A DNA stretch of 64,000 nucleotides from Bacteroides sp. (GTDB taxonomy: Bacteria > Bacteroidota > Bacteroidia > Bacteroidales > Bacteroidaceae): positions 57,677 to 121,676 of the forward strand of contig JAJQFD010000020.1 in assembly GCA_021201335.1 (NCBI GenBank). Reading direction: 5' to 3'. A program made the translations under genes and the position numbers. The notes beneath the pieces were generated by a model that saw only the letters and a list, made by a program, of their open reading frames with translations, searched no databases and was not told the DNA's origin. Below, piece after piece: positions 16,737 to 26,150 of the stretch (positions are counted from its first letter, which is position 1; every line of letters begins with the position of its first letter).

Positions 16737-18869
16737 ATGTTTCAATTCAAGATTAAAAAGGATCTCCCTTACAAAGATATTTTTACCAGGATCATCATAT
16801 TTATCGTAACTGTAAGCGCCATTGTTTATTTCCTTCCACGCGATGGCAAATTTAATTACCAGTTCGATATAAATAAACCCTGGAGATACGGACAGTTGAT
16901 GGCAACCTTTAATTTCCCTATTTATAAAGATGATGCGGTTATTAAAAGGGAACAAGACAGTATTATGCGTGAATTCCAGCCTTATTTTACCTTAAATAAA
17001 GAAGTGGAAAAAAATGCGATTACGCAATTTCGTGCAGACTACAATTCTAAACTTCGAGGTATTCTGCCTTCTGCCGACTATGCCCGACACATTGAAAGAG
17101 TTCTTCAGGCTCTCTATCAATCCGGAATAGCCTCCTCGGAAGATCTTACCCGCTTGGAAACAGACACTACAATTTCCATTAAGGTAATTGAAGATAAAGA
17201 AGCAACCCCAAGATATACAGCTGCAATTTTCAATGTAAAAGAGGCGTATGAATATCTCTTATCTGCCGATACGGCCAATTACCGGAAAGAACTTTTAAGA
17301 CAGAGTTCATTGAATGAATATATTCAACCCAACCTGATTTATGATGCCGAACGTACCGAAACGGCACTTACTGAAACCATGAATAATTACTCATGGGCAG
17401 TTGGTTCGGTACAAAGTGGACAAAAAATTGTTGACCGAGGAGAAATTATAGATACACGCACTTACAACATTCTGGAATCATTACGCAAAGAATCACTCAA
17501 CAGAAGCGGCTCTCTCCTGGAAAAGCGTTTAACTCTTGGAGGACAGATCATTCTGGTTTCTACTTTTATCCTGTTATTCATGATCTACCTTTATATGTTC
17601 CGAAAAGATTACTATAAACGGAACCAGAGCATTGCACTTTTATTTTCTCTGATCATCTTTTATTCGATAGCTACCGCATTAATGGTTTCCAACAATTTTT
17701 TCCATGTGTACATTATACCTTATGCTATGCTACCGATCATAATCAGTATTTTCCTGGACTCCCGTACAGCATTTCAGGCACACTGTACAACCATACTGAT
17801 ATGCTCGATCATACTTCGTTATCCCTTTGATTTTGTTTTACTTCAAATCCCTGCAGGATTGGTAGGGATTTTAAGCTTGCGGGAATTATCACAAAGGTCG
17901 CAGTTATTCCGCAGTGCTTTCTTTATCTTCCTGACTTATGCAGTTATTTTCCTTGCTTATGAAATGGTAAATGAAAATGACTTAAGTAAGATGGACGAAA
18001 GCACTTACATTTATTTTATTATAAATGGTATCTTCCTGCTGTTTACTTATCCATTGCTTTTCTTATTGGAAAAACTCTTCAGTTTTACATCAAATGTAAC
18101 CTTAGTGGAGTTGTCGAATGTGAACAATCCGCTGCTTCGCCGTCTTTCCGAACTAGCACCGGGTACTTTTCAACACTCCATGCAGGTGGCCAACCTAGCC
18201 TCTGAAGCTGCTCTTCAGGTCGGAGCCAAAAGTCAGTTGGTACGTACAGGAGCATTGTATCACGATATTGGCAAAATGGAAAATCCGGTTTACTTTACAG
18301 AAAACCAACTGGGGGGAATAAATCCCCATAAAAATCTATCGTATGAAGAAAGTGCACATAAAATCATTGCCCATGTGACAGACGGACTCCGACTGGCGGA
18401 TAAAAACAATTTGCCGAAAGCCATTAAGGAATTTATCAGCACTCATCATGGACGGGGTAAAACCAAGTATTTTTATATCTCTTGGAAAAATGAACACCCA
18501 GGCGAAGAACCAGATGAAGATATGTTCACTTATCCAGGTCCGAATCCCTCAACAAAAGAAACAGCCATCCTGATGATGGCAGACGCTGTGGAAGCTGCTT
18601 CTCGTAGTTTGCCTGAGTATACAGCAGAAAGCATTAGCAATCTGGTTGAAAAAATTATAGACTCTCAGCTACAGGAAGGCTTTTTTAAAAATTGCCCGAT
18701 CACATTCCAAGACATTGCTGTAATCAAAGAAGCATTCAAAGAGAAACTAATGACCAGTTACCACACCCGGATCAGCTATCCTGAACTTCAAAAAGAAGAA
18801 ACAGAAAAGAAGGAGGAAGTGAAACCAGAAGAGATGTCAGAAGAGACACAGGAGGGAATGACTGAATAA
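16737..18869 (+). CDS. PgpH-like seven-transmembrane HD phosphodiesterase
   Basis: This protein of 710 residues has an N-terminal transmembrane helix and an extracytoplasmic domain (about residues 40-260). Seven membrane helices follow (about 265-460), then a cytoplasmic HDIG-type HD domain. The metal-binding motif is clear: GTFQHSMQVANLASEAA, then GALYHDIGKMENP, and later STHHGRGK. Relatives (PgpH) degrade the second messenger cyclic di-AMP, so that is the likely activity. A charged low-complexity tail (EKKEEVKPEEM) ends the protein. Confidence 0.92.
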   Translation: MFQFKIKKDLPYKDIFTRIIIFIVTVSAIVYFLPRDGKFNYQFDINKPWRYGQLMATFNFPIYKDDAVIKREQDSIMREFQPYFTLNKEVEKNAITQFRADYNSKLRGILPSADYARHIERVLQALYQSGIASSEDLTRLETDTTISIKVIEDKEATPRYTAAIFNVKEAYEYLLSADTANYRKELLRQSSLNEYIQPNLIYDAERTETALTETMNNYSWAVGSVQSGQKIVDRGEIIDTRTYNILESLRKESLNRSGSLLEKRLTLGGQIILVSTFILLFMIYLYMFRKDYYKRNQSIALLFSLIIFYSIATALMVSNNFFHVYIIPYAMLPIIISIFLDSRTAFQAHCTTILICSIILRYPFDFVLLQIPAGLVGILSLRELSQRSQLFRSAFFIFLTYAVIFLAYEMVNENDLSKMDESTYIYFIINGIFLLFTYPLLFLLEKLFSFTSNVTLVELSNVNNPLLRRLSELAPGTFQHSMQVANLASEAALQVGAKSQLVRTGALYHDIGKMENPVYFTENQLGGINPHKNLSYEESAHKIIAHVTDGLRLADKNNLPKAIKEFISTHHGRGKTKYFYISWKNEHPGEEPDEDMFTYPGPNPSTKETAILMMADAVEAASRSLPEYTAESISNLVEKIIDSQLQEGFFKNCPITFQDIAVIKEAFKEKLMTSYHTRISYPELQKEETEKKEEVKPEEMSEETQEGMTE

Positions 18870-18904
18870 ATCCGGTCATCCCTTTAGTAGCCTCATTGTT
18901 ATTT

Positions 18905-19372
18905 TCATTCTTTCCGCAAGCTATCCAAAAGCCCGGCGCAAGCATCTTCCAACAAATCAATTACGTATTCAAAACCGGAAGAACCACCGTAATACGGATC
19001 GGGCACATGGTCGGTACTCATATTGACACAATAATCCGTCATCCGATGAATCTTTTGGGAGGTTTCGACCGATGGGGCATACTTATATAGATTATTGATG
19101 TTCTGGTCATCCATACCAATAATCAAATCAAAATCGTAAAAATCATCGGTTGTTACTGGTCGGGAACGGTGTGTTAATTGATAGCCCCGACGGGAAGCAT
19201 GAGAACGCATACGCGAATCCGGCAGTTCGCCTTCGTGATAAGCAGCAGTACCTGCCGAGTCAACTTTGATTTCTTTTTCTAAGCCTGCCTCTTGAATCAA
19301 ACGAAGCATGACTCCTTCAGCCATGGGTGAACGGCATATATTGCCGAGACAAACAAATAAAATTTTTTTCAT
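18905..19372 (-). CDS. Low-molecular-weight protein-tyrosine phosphatase
   Basis: The 155-residue protein starts with the phosphate-binding loop as CLGNICRS (Cys-X5-Arg) at residues 8-15. It ends with DPYYGG carrying the catalytic Asp. It removes phosphate from tyrosine, perhaps on enzymes of polysaccharide assembly. It lies two bases after priA on the same strand and is convergent with the HD phosphodiesterase. Confidence 0.93.
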   Translation of the reverse strand: MKKILFVCLGNICRSPMAEGVMLRLIQEAGLEKEIKVDSAGTAAYHEGELPDSRMRSHASRRGYQLTHRSRPVTTDDFYDFDLIIGMDDQNINNLYKYAPSVETSQKIHRMTDYCVNMSTDHVPDPYYGGSSGFEYVIDLLEDACAGLLDSLRKE

Positions 19373-19374
19373 TA

Positions 19375-21837
19375 TTACATGGGATCTACGTCGTAATATA
19401 CTATTAATGATTTAAATCTTTCATCCTCGATCATTTCTTTCTGAACACGAAGTAATAATTCACGGGCCCGGCTCATGGAGCCATCTGTTTCAATCTTAAC
19501 AACAATTTTCCTTATATATAAAGTTTGAATACGACCCACAGGCGGCTTATCAGGGCCTAATACCCGCTTTCCAAAGATAGCTCGTAGTTTCTCCCCCATC
19601 GTGCTGGCCATTAATTCCAGCAATGCTTCATTCCGGTTCTTCAAATATACATATACTAACCGGTAATAAGGTGGATAATGATAGGCCAATCTTTCTGCTA
19701 GTTCCCGATTGTACATAGATTCGTAATCATTGTCAATAACTTGTTGTATAATTGAATGGCTCACGTCTCTGGTTTGTAGAAGCACCCGGCCTCGTTTATT
19801 TTTTCGTCCGGCTCGGCCTGCTACCTGCGCCATTAATTGAAAAGCTCTCTCATACGAACGAAAATCGGGATAATTGAGCATTGTATCCGCATTTAGAATA
19901 CCGACAACACTCACATGGTCAAAATCCAAGCCTTTGGAAACCATTTGTGTACCTATTAATATTTCAGTTTTACCTTGTTCAAAATCGGCAATAATTTTTT
20001 CATAAGCAGTACGCGTACGGGTGGTATCCAAATCCATCCGAGATACAGAAACATCCGGGAAAATGGTTTTAACGTCATCTTCTATCTTCTCTGTACCAAA
20101 TCCCCGATTCCGGAGATCTACTCCTTCACAAGCCGGACAGGAACGAGGTAACTGATAAGTGTATCCGCAATAATGACAAGTGAGTTGATTAATACCTTTA
20201 TGATAGGTTAAACTTACATCACAGTTCTTACATTTGGGCACCCATCCACAAGTACGGCATTCAATCATGGGGGCAAAGCCGCGTCTGTTTTGGAATAAGA
20301 TAATCTGTTCCTTATTATCGAGTGCCTCCCTCATTAATTGTAACAAATCCGGAGAGAAAGGACCATTCATTCGCTTTTTACGGGATAACTCCTGGATATC
20401 AACCGGCTGGATTTCGGGCAACTGTATCTCTTTATAGCGTTCGTTGATCTCTACCAAACCATATTTGCCAGTCATCGCATTGTAGTAAGTTTCTACAGAA
20501 GGAGTAGCCGTACCTAATAACGTTTTAGCACCCATCATGGAAGCCAGTACAATAGCTGAATTCCGGGCGTGATATCGAGGGGCAGGATCTTGCTGTTTAT
20601 ACGTATTTTCATGCTCTTCATCCACAATGATCAACCCCAGATTCCGAAAAGGAAGGAAAACCGATGAACGAACCCCCAAAATAATATCATAGCTTTTCTC
20701 ACCCAATTGTTTTTGCCAGATCTCTACCCGTTCGGCATCCGGAAACTTAGAATGGTAGATTCCCAGTCGGGAGCCAAATACAAGTTTAAGCCGTTCGGTA
20801 ATCTGGGTGGTCAGAGCTATTTCCGGCAAGAGGTATAAAACCTGTTTACCTTGTCGGATCGTCTCTTCAATCAGGTGAATATAGATTTCAGTCTTGCCAC
20901 TGGAAGTAACCCCATGTAACAAGCAAACATTTTTCTCCTTAAAACAGTTTCGGACAGCATCATGTGCCCGTTGCTGGAATGCATTTAACGGATTTAATGC
21001 AATTATATCTGCTGTTTGTTTATTCAGACGACCTATTTCATGATGATAAGTCTGAAATATTCCTTTATCGATTAGGCTAGTTAATGCCGCAGCTGAAGCA
21101 CCCGCCCGTTGTATCAATTCTTTTTTAGAAACTTCCTTTAATATAGCCTGGTTACTCATATAACCGGAAAGCTCCATATATTTCATTAATAAGGCTAATT
21201 GTTTAGGTGCCCGGCTGAGTTCTACAAAAAGGTCTTTCAAACGTACTTCGGATGAAGCCTCCTCTGTTAAGCGTATTCTGGACTCCGTTTTAGGCTTATA
21301 GGTACGACGTAATTCTTCTTGAATAAAAATAGCCTCTTTATCAAGTAATGTCTTTACTACTATTAGAATATTTTTAATGCCACTTTCTTTCTCCAGTTTA
21401 GTAAGTGCCATTTCTTTCTCTACGGACAAGATATGTAATATCTTTTGCTCCTTTTGCGTAAGAGGATCTGTCTCTTCAAAATCAGGATTATAAACTACAA
21501 TGGTCTCACTCTCCAGTTTTAGTCCGGAAGGAAGAGCTGCTTTGTATACATCTCCCTGGGTACATAAATAATAATCGGAAAGCCATTTCCAAAAGTGAAG
21601 TTGTACCGGTAGTAAAATAGGAGTATGATCAAGTACAGTTGTTATTTCTTTAACTTCATATTCTGTAGGTGCATTGTAATGTATTGCACAAACAATTGCT
21701 GTATAAAATTTCTTCCGTCCGAAGGGTACAACTACCCTGCAACCAATTTGCAGGTCGTTCGCTTCCCCGTTCGGTAAAGAATAGGTAAAACTACGAGGTA
21801 AGGGTAAAGGCAATATGACGTCGATATATCTCTTCAT
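19375..21837 (-). CDS. priA: Primosomal protein N' (replication restart helicase)
   Basis: PriA recognises stalled forks and reloads the replisome. The 820-residue protein has the N-terminal DNA-binding domain and Walker A (HGVTSSGKTEIY). It also has the DEEH box (IIVDEEHENTYKQQDPAP), a zinc-binding Cys cluster (CRTCGW, CKNCDV, CHYCGY, CPACEG) and helicase motifs (GTQMVSKGLDFDHVSVVG). I take the ATG at 21837 (MKRYIDVILP). An upstream in-frame ATG at 21846 overlaps a TACCTTTG -7 box at 21846-21853, which makes the later start more likely. Confidence 0.95.
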   Translation of the reverse strand: MKRYIDVILPLPLPRSFTYSLPNGEANDLQIGCRVVVPFGRKKFYTAIVCAIHYNAPTEYEVKEITTVLDHTPILLPVQLHFWKWLSDYYLCTQGDVYKAALPSGLKLESETIVVYNPDFEETDPLTQKEQKILHILSVEKEMALTKLEKESGIKNILIVVKTLLDKEAIFIQEELRRTYKPKTESRIRLTEEASSEVRLKDLFVELSRAPKQLALLMKYMELSGYMSNQAILKEVSKKELIQRAGASAAALTSLIDKGIFQTYHHEIGRLNKQTADIIALNPLNAFQQRAHDAVRNCFKEKNVCLLHGVTSSGKTEIYIHLIEETIRQGKQVLYLLPEIALTTQITERLKLVFGSRLGIYHSKFPDAERVEIWQKQLGEKSYDIILGVRSSVFLPFRNLGLIIVDEEHENTYKQQDPAPRYHARNSAIVLASMMGAKTLLGTATPSVETYYNAMTGKYGLVEINERYKEIQLPEIQPVDIQELSRKKRMNGPFSPDLLQLMREALDNKEQIILFQNRRGFAPMIECRTCGWVPKCKNCDVSLTYHKGINQLTCHYCGYTYQLPRSCPACEGVDLRNRGFGTEKIEDDVKTIFPDVSVSRMDLDTTRTRTAYEKIIADFEQGKTEILIGTQMVSKGLDFDHVSVVGILNADTMLNYPDFRSYERAFQLMAQVAGRAGRKNKRGRVLLQTRDVSHSIIQQVIDNDYESMYNRELAERLAYHYPPYYRLVYVYLKNRNEALLELMASTMGEKLRAIFGKRVLGPDKPPVGRIQTLYIRKIVVKIETDGSMSRARELLLRVQKEMIEDERFKSLIVYYDVDPM

Positions 21838-21853
21838 TGCGAACACAAAGGTA

Positions 21854-21884
21854 CAAAAAAAGAGGCTCTCCTGAGAGAACCTCT
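21854..21884 (-). terminator. Terminator of the outer-membrane barrel gene
   Basis: Read on the minus strand, AGAGGTTCTCT and AGAGCCTCT pair around a short loop and end in a T-run. It lies between the barrel gene and the start of priA, separating their transcription. Confidence 0.65.
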
Positions 21885-21910
21885 ATATCTGATTTTACTG
21901 TTCTTTCAGA

Positions 21911-22540
21911 TTAGAAGATATAAGCAACAGAAACCTGCCAAACTTTAGTTTTGTAGGATTTACCAGTAATAGCACCCCAAACACCACTAGCAGTTTCTCC
22001 CGAATCAATCTTCGCTTTCGCTGAATCAGTGAGTGGCATATTATAATTTACACCTATCTGCAAATGATTCAGAAGTTTTACACCTGCACCCAGATTCAGG
22101 GCGAGTTCAGAATTTTTATAGCGAATAGCTCCTTCGACACCATCCCAATTAAACTTGTCGTCCGAACGCATATTAAAGAAGAAACTTGGACCAGCAGCGA
22201 GATATATACTAGCAAGACTCCCCAACCCAAATGAATATTTCAGATTAATAGGAAGTTCCAATCCTTGTTGCTTCAATGTTTCACCGTTAAACTTATTCCC
22301 TTTTTGAGAGTACATTAAGGCTCCATCTACGCCCAAACCTACAATGGGAATGGTAACATCGACCATAGGCCCAATAAAAAAGCCCGTATAATTATCTGTA
22401 TTTCTTACATCACTCCAGGTGTCCGATAGAGAAGAGGCGAGGTTTAAACCTCCTTTAACACCCAATTTTATTTGCGCTTGTGCTGGTATAGTTGCTCCAA
22501 CTACCAACGTTACCAGTAAAATACCAATAAACTTTTTCAT
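21911..22540 (-). CDS. Outer-membrane beta-barrel protein (porin-like)
   Basis: This 209-residue protein has a signal peptide (MKKFIGILLVTLVVGATIPAQA). Amphipathic strands follow, starting IKLGVKGGLNLA and ending in the aromatic KVWQVSVAYIF, as expected for an eight-stranded barrel. It matches the small outer-membrane barrel family common in Bacteroidetes. The ligand is unknown. A TATATTTG box on the minus strand (22568-22575) is a candidate -7 element. Confidence 0.88.
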   Translation of the reverse strand: MKKFIGILLVTLVVGATIPAQAQIKLGVKGGLNLASSLSDTWSDVRNTDNYTGFFIGPMVDVTIPIVGLGVDGALMYSQKGNKFNGETLKQQGLELPINLKYSFGLGSLASIYLAAGPSFFFNMRSDDKFNWDGVEGAIRYKNSELALNLGAGVKLLNHLQIGVNYNMPLTDSAKAKIDSGETASGVWGAITGKSYKTKVWQVSVAYIF

Positions 22541-23079
22541 ATCATAAATTTATTAAAATGTGATTCGCAAATATAAAACATTATTGTGAACAAACATAAA
22601 CAAAAAAGAATTTGTTGGATAATCTTATCTATATTATTTTACAGATACACGCTGAAAAGAATCTCCAACCCCTTATTACTATGATAAATAAGAATATTTA
22701 GATTTAAGTAAATCATGCTAATTGGTTTATACTATTCTTTATGAATGTGCATCAATGGTTTAAACAACACGAACTTCTATCCCATATCTTGTTGGAATAA
22801 AAGGAAATGCTACCGAAAAATGAAGAAAAACCTTATTCTGTTTGCCTCAAATGCTACCGGAAGTTGAGGCAAACCCTACAGCAACCAAGACTGAAAAGAA
22901 CTTCTTTTTTAAATGGTTTATTCTCTACTTCACTCACTCTCTTAAAAGAATTATCTCCTCTTTATCCTTACAGGCATTCCTTACACAAAGAGTTTTTTAT
23001 CTGACAGGGTTATTTTCAGAATTATTTTCTATAATTTTGTATCAGGCAATTTGACTTATTAACGCAACTTTTTTAAACT
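22541..23079. other. Intergenic region with dispersed repeat copy A
   Basis: Most of this 539-base gap is the repeat described at 22805-22957. A TAATTTTG box (23032-23039) could be the -7 element for the sulfatase region, although I see no clear -33 partner. Confidence 0.6.
22805..22957 (+). repeat. Dispersed intergenic repeat, copy A (complete form)
   Basis: It contains two cores, AAATGCTACCG at 22805-22815 and AAATGCTACCGG at 22849-22860, exactly 44 bases apart. The second core sits in the loop of a perfect 11-base inverted repeat, GTTTGCCTCAA (22840-22850) and TTGAGGCAAAC (22864-22874). Downstream sequence through CACTCTCTTAAAAGAATT matches copy B at 49426-49557 over about 130 bases at roughly 80 percent by eye. 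Confidence 0.85.
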
Positions 23080-23217
23080 ATGACCTTGAAAAACAAGTAT
23101 CTTTTACTAAGATTTAATGGAGCTTATAGAGATAAAATCCCTCGCATCGATCAAATGGCAGCAGAAGGCATGCGATTTACCCACTTTCTGGCTGCGCAAC
23201 CTGAAACTGAACAGTGA
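23080..23217 (+). pseudogene. Sulfatase gene remnant
   Basis: A 45-codon frame joins a sulfatase-like start (MTLKNKYLLL) to an internal sulfatase segment, IPRIDQMAAEGMRFTHF, before a TGA. The segment is a standard stretch of arylsulfatase N-terminal domains; the metal-binding Asp-Asp region that should precede it is missing. It lies 37 bases upstream of the intact sulfatase gene. It is most simply the remains of a neighbouring sulfatase after internal deletions. Confidence 0.75.
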
Positions 23218-23254
23218 GAAGCCGGAAATGTACCTCAAAAAAACAATAATTACA

Positions 23255-24823
23255 ATGAAAAAGATACATCAACTCCCCCTATTAACAGCTATCATACCGC
23301 TGGTTGGAATTACTTCCTGTACTGAGAAAACGAAAACAGAGGAGCGTCCGAATATTCTGTTTATTCTTTCCGATGACCACACTTCACAAGCTTGGGGTAT
23401 TTACGGAGGAATTCTTGCAAATTACGTAAAAAATGAAAACATTCGCCGATTGGCGGAAGAGGGTTGTGTGCTCGATAATTGTTTTTGCACCAATTCTATT
23501 TCCGTGCCCAGCCGGGCCACTATCATGACTGGAGCATATAGTCATAAAAATAATGTATATACTTTAAGTGACGCATTATCTCCGGAAACAGATAATATTG
23601 CCAAACGGATGCAAGCTGGCGGTTATCAGACAGCCCTGTTTGGAAAATGGCACTTAAAAAAGAAACCTACTGGATTCGATGACTTCTATGTATTCCATGA
23701 CCAAGGAGAATATTATGATCCGGTTTTTAAAAACGAATCGAACTGGGTAGACGATGAGTTAGGCCGACAGGGAGATACAATTGAAGGATTTTCCACAGAT
23801 ATTGTAACAGACTTGACTATTGATTGGCTGCAAAATAGGAATAAAGAAAAACCATTTATGATGTTCTGCCACTTCAAAGCGACACACGAGCCTTGGGATT
23901 TTCCGGAAAGACTAAAACACTTGTATGATGATGTTGAATTTCCAGAGCCGGAGAATATGCTGGAATTTAGCCAGGAAAAATCAGGCCGCACATTTCCAGG
24001 GCAACAATTGGAGAACATGGCCTGGCGATGGGAAACAGCATCCAAAGATCCGGAAGGCTGGTGGTGTCGCTATCCGGAACTTCCTTTCTCCGTACAAGGA
24101 ATGGACCCTGTCAGTGCCCGCAAAAAGATTTACCAGAAGTTGATAAAAGATTACCTGCGTTGTGGAGCCGCCATCGATGACAATATCGGTCGCCTACTCC
24201 GTTATCTGGATGAAGAAGGTATCAGCCAGAATACAATTGTGGTATATGTATCCGACCAAGGCTATTTTCTCGGTGAACACGGTTTCTTCGACAAACGTAT
24301 GATGTACGAAGAATCTCTCCGCATGCCTTTTGTAGTACGTTATCCGAAAGAAATCAAAGCCGGAACAAGGAATAAGGATATCATTACAAACATTGACTTT
24401 GCATCCTGGCTAGCCGATTATGCCGGTATTGATGCTCCAGAACTATCACAAGGCCGCAGCTTCCGCACCAACCTGAATGGAGAGACACCAGCCGATTGGA
24501 GGAAGAGCATGTATTACCGCTATTGGACTCAGCACCAAATTCGTCCGGCACACCTGGGAATACGTAACGATCGTTATAAACTTATATTCCTTTATGGGGA
24601 CAAACTGGATACGCAAGGATCTGAAGATAAATCTTCAACACCATCCTGGGAGTTTTACGATCTTGAAAAGGATCCACATGAAGATAAAAATCAATACAAC
24701 AATCCGGAGTATAAGAATATTATCCAACAGATGAAAGAAGAGCTCCTTGCACAAAAAGAAGAGATGGGAGATATTGATACAAATCTAACGATGCAAAAAA
24801 TTATGGAGGAATATTATTGGTAA
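23255..24823 (+). CDS. Secreted sulfatase, Ser-type formylglycine
   Basis: It removes sulfate esters from sugars, probably from host or plant glycans. I chose the ATG at 23255 because it gives a lipoprotein signal (MKKIHQLPLLTAIIPLVGITSC) and 522 residues. An earlier in-frame ATG at 23117 reads into the sulfatase remnant and has no such signal. Metal ligands begin at SDDH (Asp40-Asp41). The modified residue is Ser83 in SVPSR, so maturation needs an anaerobic sulfatase-maturating enzyme, encoded elsewhere. GKWHLKKKPTGFDDF and SDQGYFLGEHGFFDK are further active-site segments. The substrate cannot be told. Confidence 0.93.
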   Translation: MKKIHQLPLLTAIIPLVGITSCTEKTKTEERPNILFILSDDHTSQAWGIYGGILANYVKNENIRRLAEEGCVLDNCFCTNSISVPSRATIMTGAYSHKNNVYTLSDALSPETDNIAKRMQAGGYQTALFGKWHLKKKPTGFDDFYVFHDQGEYYDPVFKNESNWVDDELGRQGDTIEGFSTDIVTDLTIDWLQNRNKEKPFMMFCHFKATHEPWDFPERLKHLYDDVEFPEPENMLEFSQEKSGRTFPGQQLENMAWRWETASKDPEGWWCRYPELPFSVQGMDPVSARKKIYQKLIKDYLRCGAAIDDNIGRLLRYLDEEGISQNTIVVYVSDQGYFLGEHGFFDKRMMYEESLRMPFVVRYPKEIKAGTRNKDIITNIDFASWLADYAGIDAPELSQGRSFRTNLNGETPADWRKSMYYRYWTQHQIRPAHLGIRNDRYKLIFLYGDKLDTQGSEDKSSTPSWEFYDLEKDPHEDKNQYNNPEYKNIIQQMKEELLAQKEEMGDIDTNLTMQKIMEEYYW

Positions 24824-24848
24824 TAGCATAAGCCTTATACTCTTTAAT

Positions 24849-24886
24849 AAAATGGCGTTGTTTTTCGTAAAAAACAACGCCATTTT
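24849..24886. terminator. Bidirectional terminator after the sulfatase
   Basis: AAAATGGCGTTGTTTTT (24849-24865) pairs perfectly with its complement at 24870-24886 across a 4-base loop. T-rich sequence flanks both sides, so it serves the sulfatase and the convergent phosphatase gene. Confidence 0.8.
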
Positions 24887-24929
24887 ATTAATCCTTTATA
24901 TCTCAGTTTCCGACACAATCCCCTTAATT

Positions 24930-25724
24930 TTATTTCATATATTCCCTTAACTTATTTAATATCAGCTGCGCAATAAAAGAATTCGAAGCAATCATTTCTT
25001 TTCCAAATAAGTAGTTCTCTTCGCCTTCAAAATCAGATACAATACCGCCAGCCTCTTTCATCAACACAATTCCAGCCGCTACATCCCAAGGTTTTAAACC
25101 TGATTCCCAGAAAGCGTCAAACCGCCCGGAGGCTACATAAGCCATATCTGTAGCTGCAGATCCCATGCTTCTGATACCCCTTGTATTTCTCATACACCAT
25201 TCCAGGAGATTAAGGTATTTATCCAAAGAATCAAAATTGGTAAAAGGAAAACCGGTAACCAGTAATACCTGACTCATTTCACTACGTTGAGATACATGTA
25301 TTTGTTTTCCATTCAGAAAGGCTCCCCCACCTGTCCAGGCATAGAAACATTCTTTCCTACCGATTTCATATACAACTCCTAAAACAGGAGCATCATTTTC
25401 AATTAATCCGATACTTACGGCATATACGGGAACTCCTTGAATAAAATTGGTTGTTCCGTCCAGCGGATCAATTACCCAGTTAAAACGCTCCCCCTTCGTT
25501 TCAATAGTTCCTTCCTCTGCTATAAACCCGGCCTCCGGAAGTAACTTTTGCAGCTGGCTTATAATTAATTTTTCAGCTTCCCGATCCACATAACTTACGA
25601 GGTCATGGAGCCCTTTGCTTTCTATTTTGGTTTCATCGAATTTATCGCGTTCCTCCGCAATAAAATTTGCGGCCTTCTCAACTATTTCACATACTGAAAA
25701 ACAAAGTTCATTAAGTTTGATCAT
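24930..25724 (-). CDS. suhB: Inositol monophosphatase family protein
   Basis: The 264-residue protein has the lithium-sensitive phosphatase motifs: VDREAEKLI, GFIAEEGT, WVIDPLDGTTNFIQGVP (metal-binding Asp cluster) and SGLKPWDVAAGIVLMKEAGG. It hydrolyses inositol phosphate or a similar sugar phosphate. Length is normal and no residue is missing. The gene is monocistronic between two terminators. The symbol is used in the family sense. Confidence 0.92.
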   Translation of the reverse strand: MIKLNELCFSVCEIVEKAANFIAEERDKFDETKIESKGLHDLVSYVDREAEKLIISQLQKLLPEAGFIAEEGTIETKGERFNWVIDPLDGTTNFIQGVPVYAVSIGLIENDAPVLGVVYEIGRKECFYAWTGGGAFLNGKQIHVSQRSEMSQVLLVTGFPFTNFDSLDKYLNLLEWCMRNTRGIRSMGSAATDMAYVASGRFDAFWESGLKPWDVAAGIVLMKEAGGIVSDFEGEENYLFGKEMIASNSFIAQLILNKLREYMK

Positions 25725-25772
25725 AAAATTGAATCAGTTTTTTAGATAAGTAGGTAGATTCTTTTCATAAAA

Positions 25773-25801
25773 AAGGAGACCCACATATTGAGGGCCTCCT
25801 T
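25773..25801 (-). terminator. Terminator after the DUF2795 gene
   Basis: On the minus strand AAGGAGGCCC and GGGTCTCCTT form a stem with one mismatch, followed by TTTTT. It lies about 45 bases beyond the DUF2795 stop. Confidence 0.6.
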
Positions 25802-25847
25802 CACTGTAAATGCTCCTTTCCAGCATTCTTACATATATTTCTTGTAA

Positions 25848-26069
25848 TCAGTATTCCTCTTCGTTAAAAAAGAAATCTTCTTTACTTGGATAATCAGGCC
25901 AGATATCTTCTATACTTTCATAAATCTCTCCTTCATCCTCCATTTCCTGAAGATTTTCAATCACTTCCAGAGGTGCACCCGAGCGCATTGCATAATCAAT
26001 CAATTCATCTTTTGTTGCTGGCCAGGGAGCATCTTCTAGTTTCGATGCTAATTCCAATGTCCAATACAT
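25848..26069 (-). CDS. DUF2795 family protein
   Basis: This is a small acidic protein of 73 residues with the family pattern MYWTLELASKLEDAPWPATKDELIDYAMRSGAP shortened here to its key parts: the LEDAPWPATKDELIDYA helix pair and the SGAPLEVIENLQ helix. The C-terminus is very acidic and aromatic (KEDFFFNEEEY). It is conserved in Bacteroidetes and has no known function. It has its own promoter at 26121-26150. Confidence 0.88.
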   Translation of the reverse strand: MYWTLELASKLEDAPWPATKDELIDYAMRSGAPLEVIENLQEMEDEGEIYESIEDIWPDYPSKEDFFFNEEEY

Positions 26070-26120
26070 AATCTTTCAATATTAAATTGTGAATATTATT
26101 TGCTGTTCTCTATTTTTCGG

Positions 26121-26150
26121 CAAAAGTATAATAAAATCTATCACTTGCAA
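26121..26150 (-). promoter_or_regulatory. Promoter of the DUF2795 gene
   Basis: On the minus strand TACTTTTG (26121-26128) is preceded by TTG (26148-26150) at a 19-base spacing. It overlaps the 3' end of the cobalamin adenosyltransferase gene. Confidence 0.5.
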
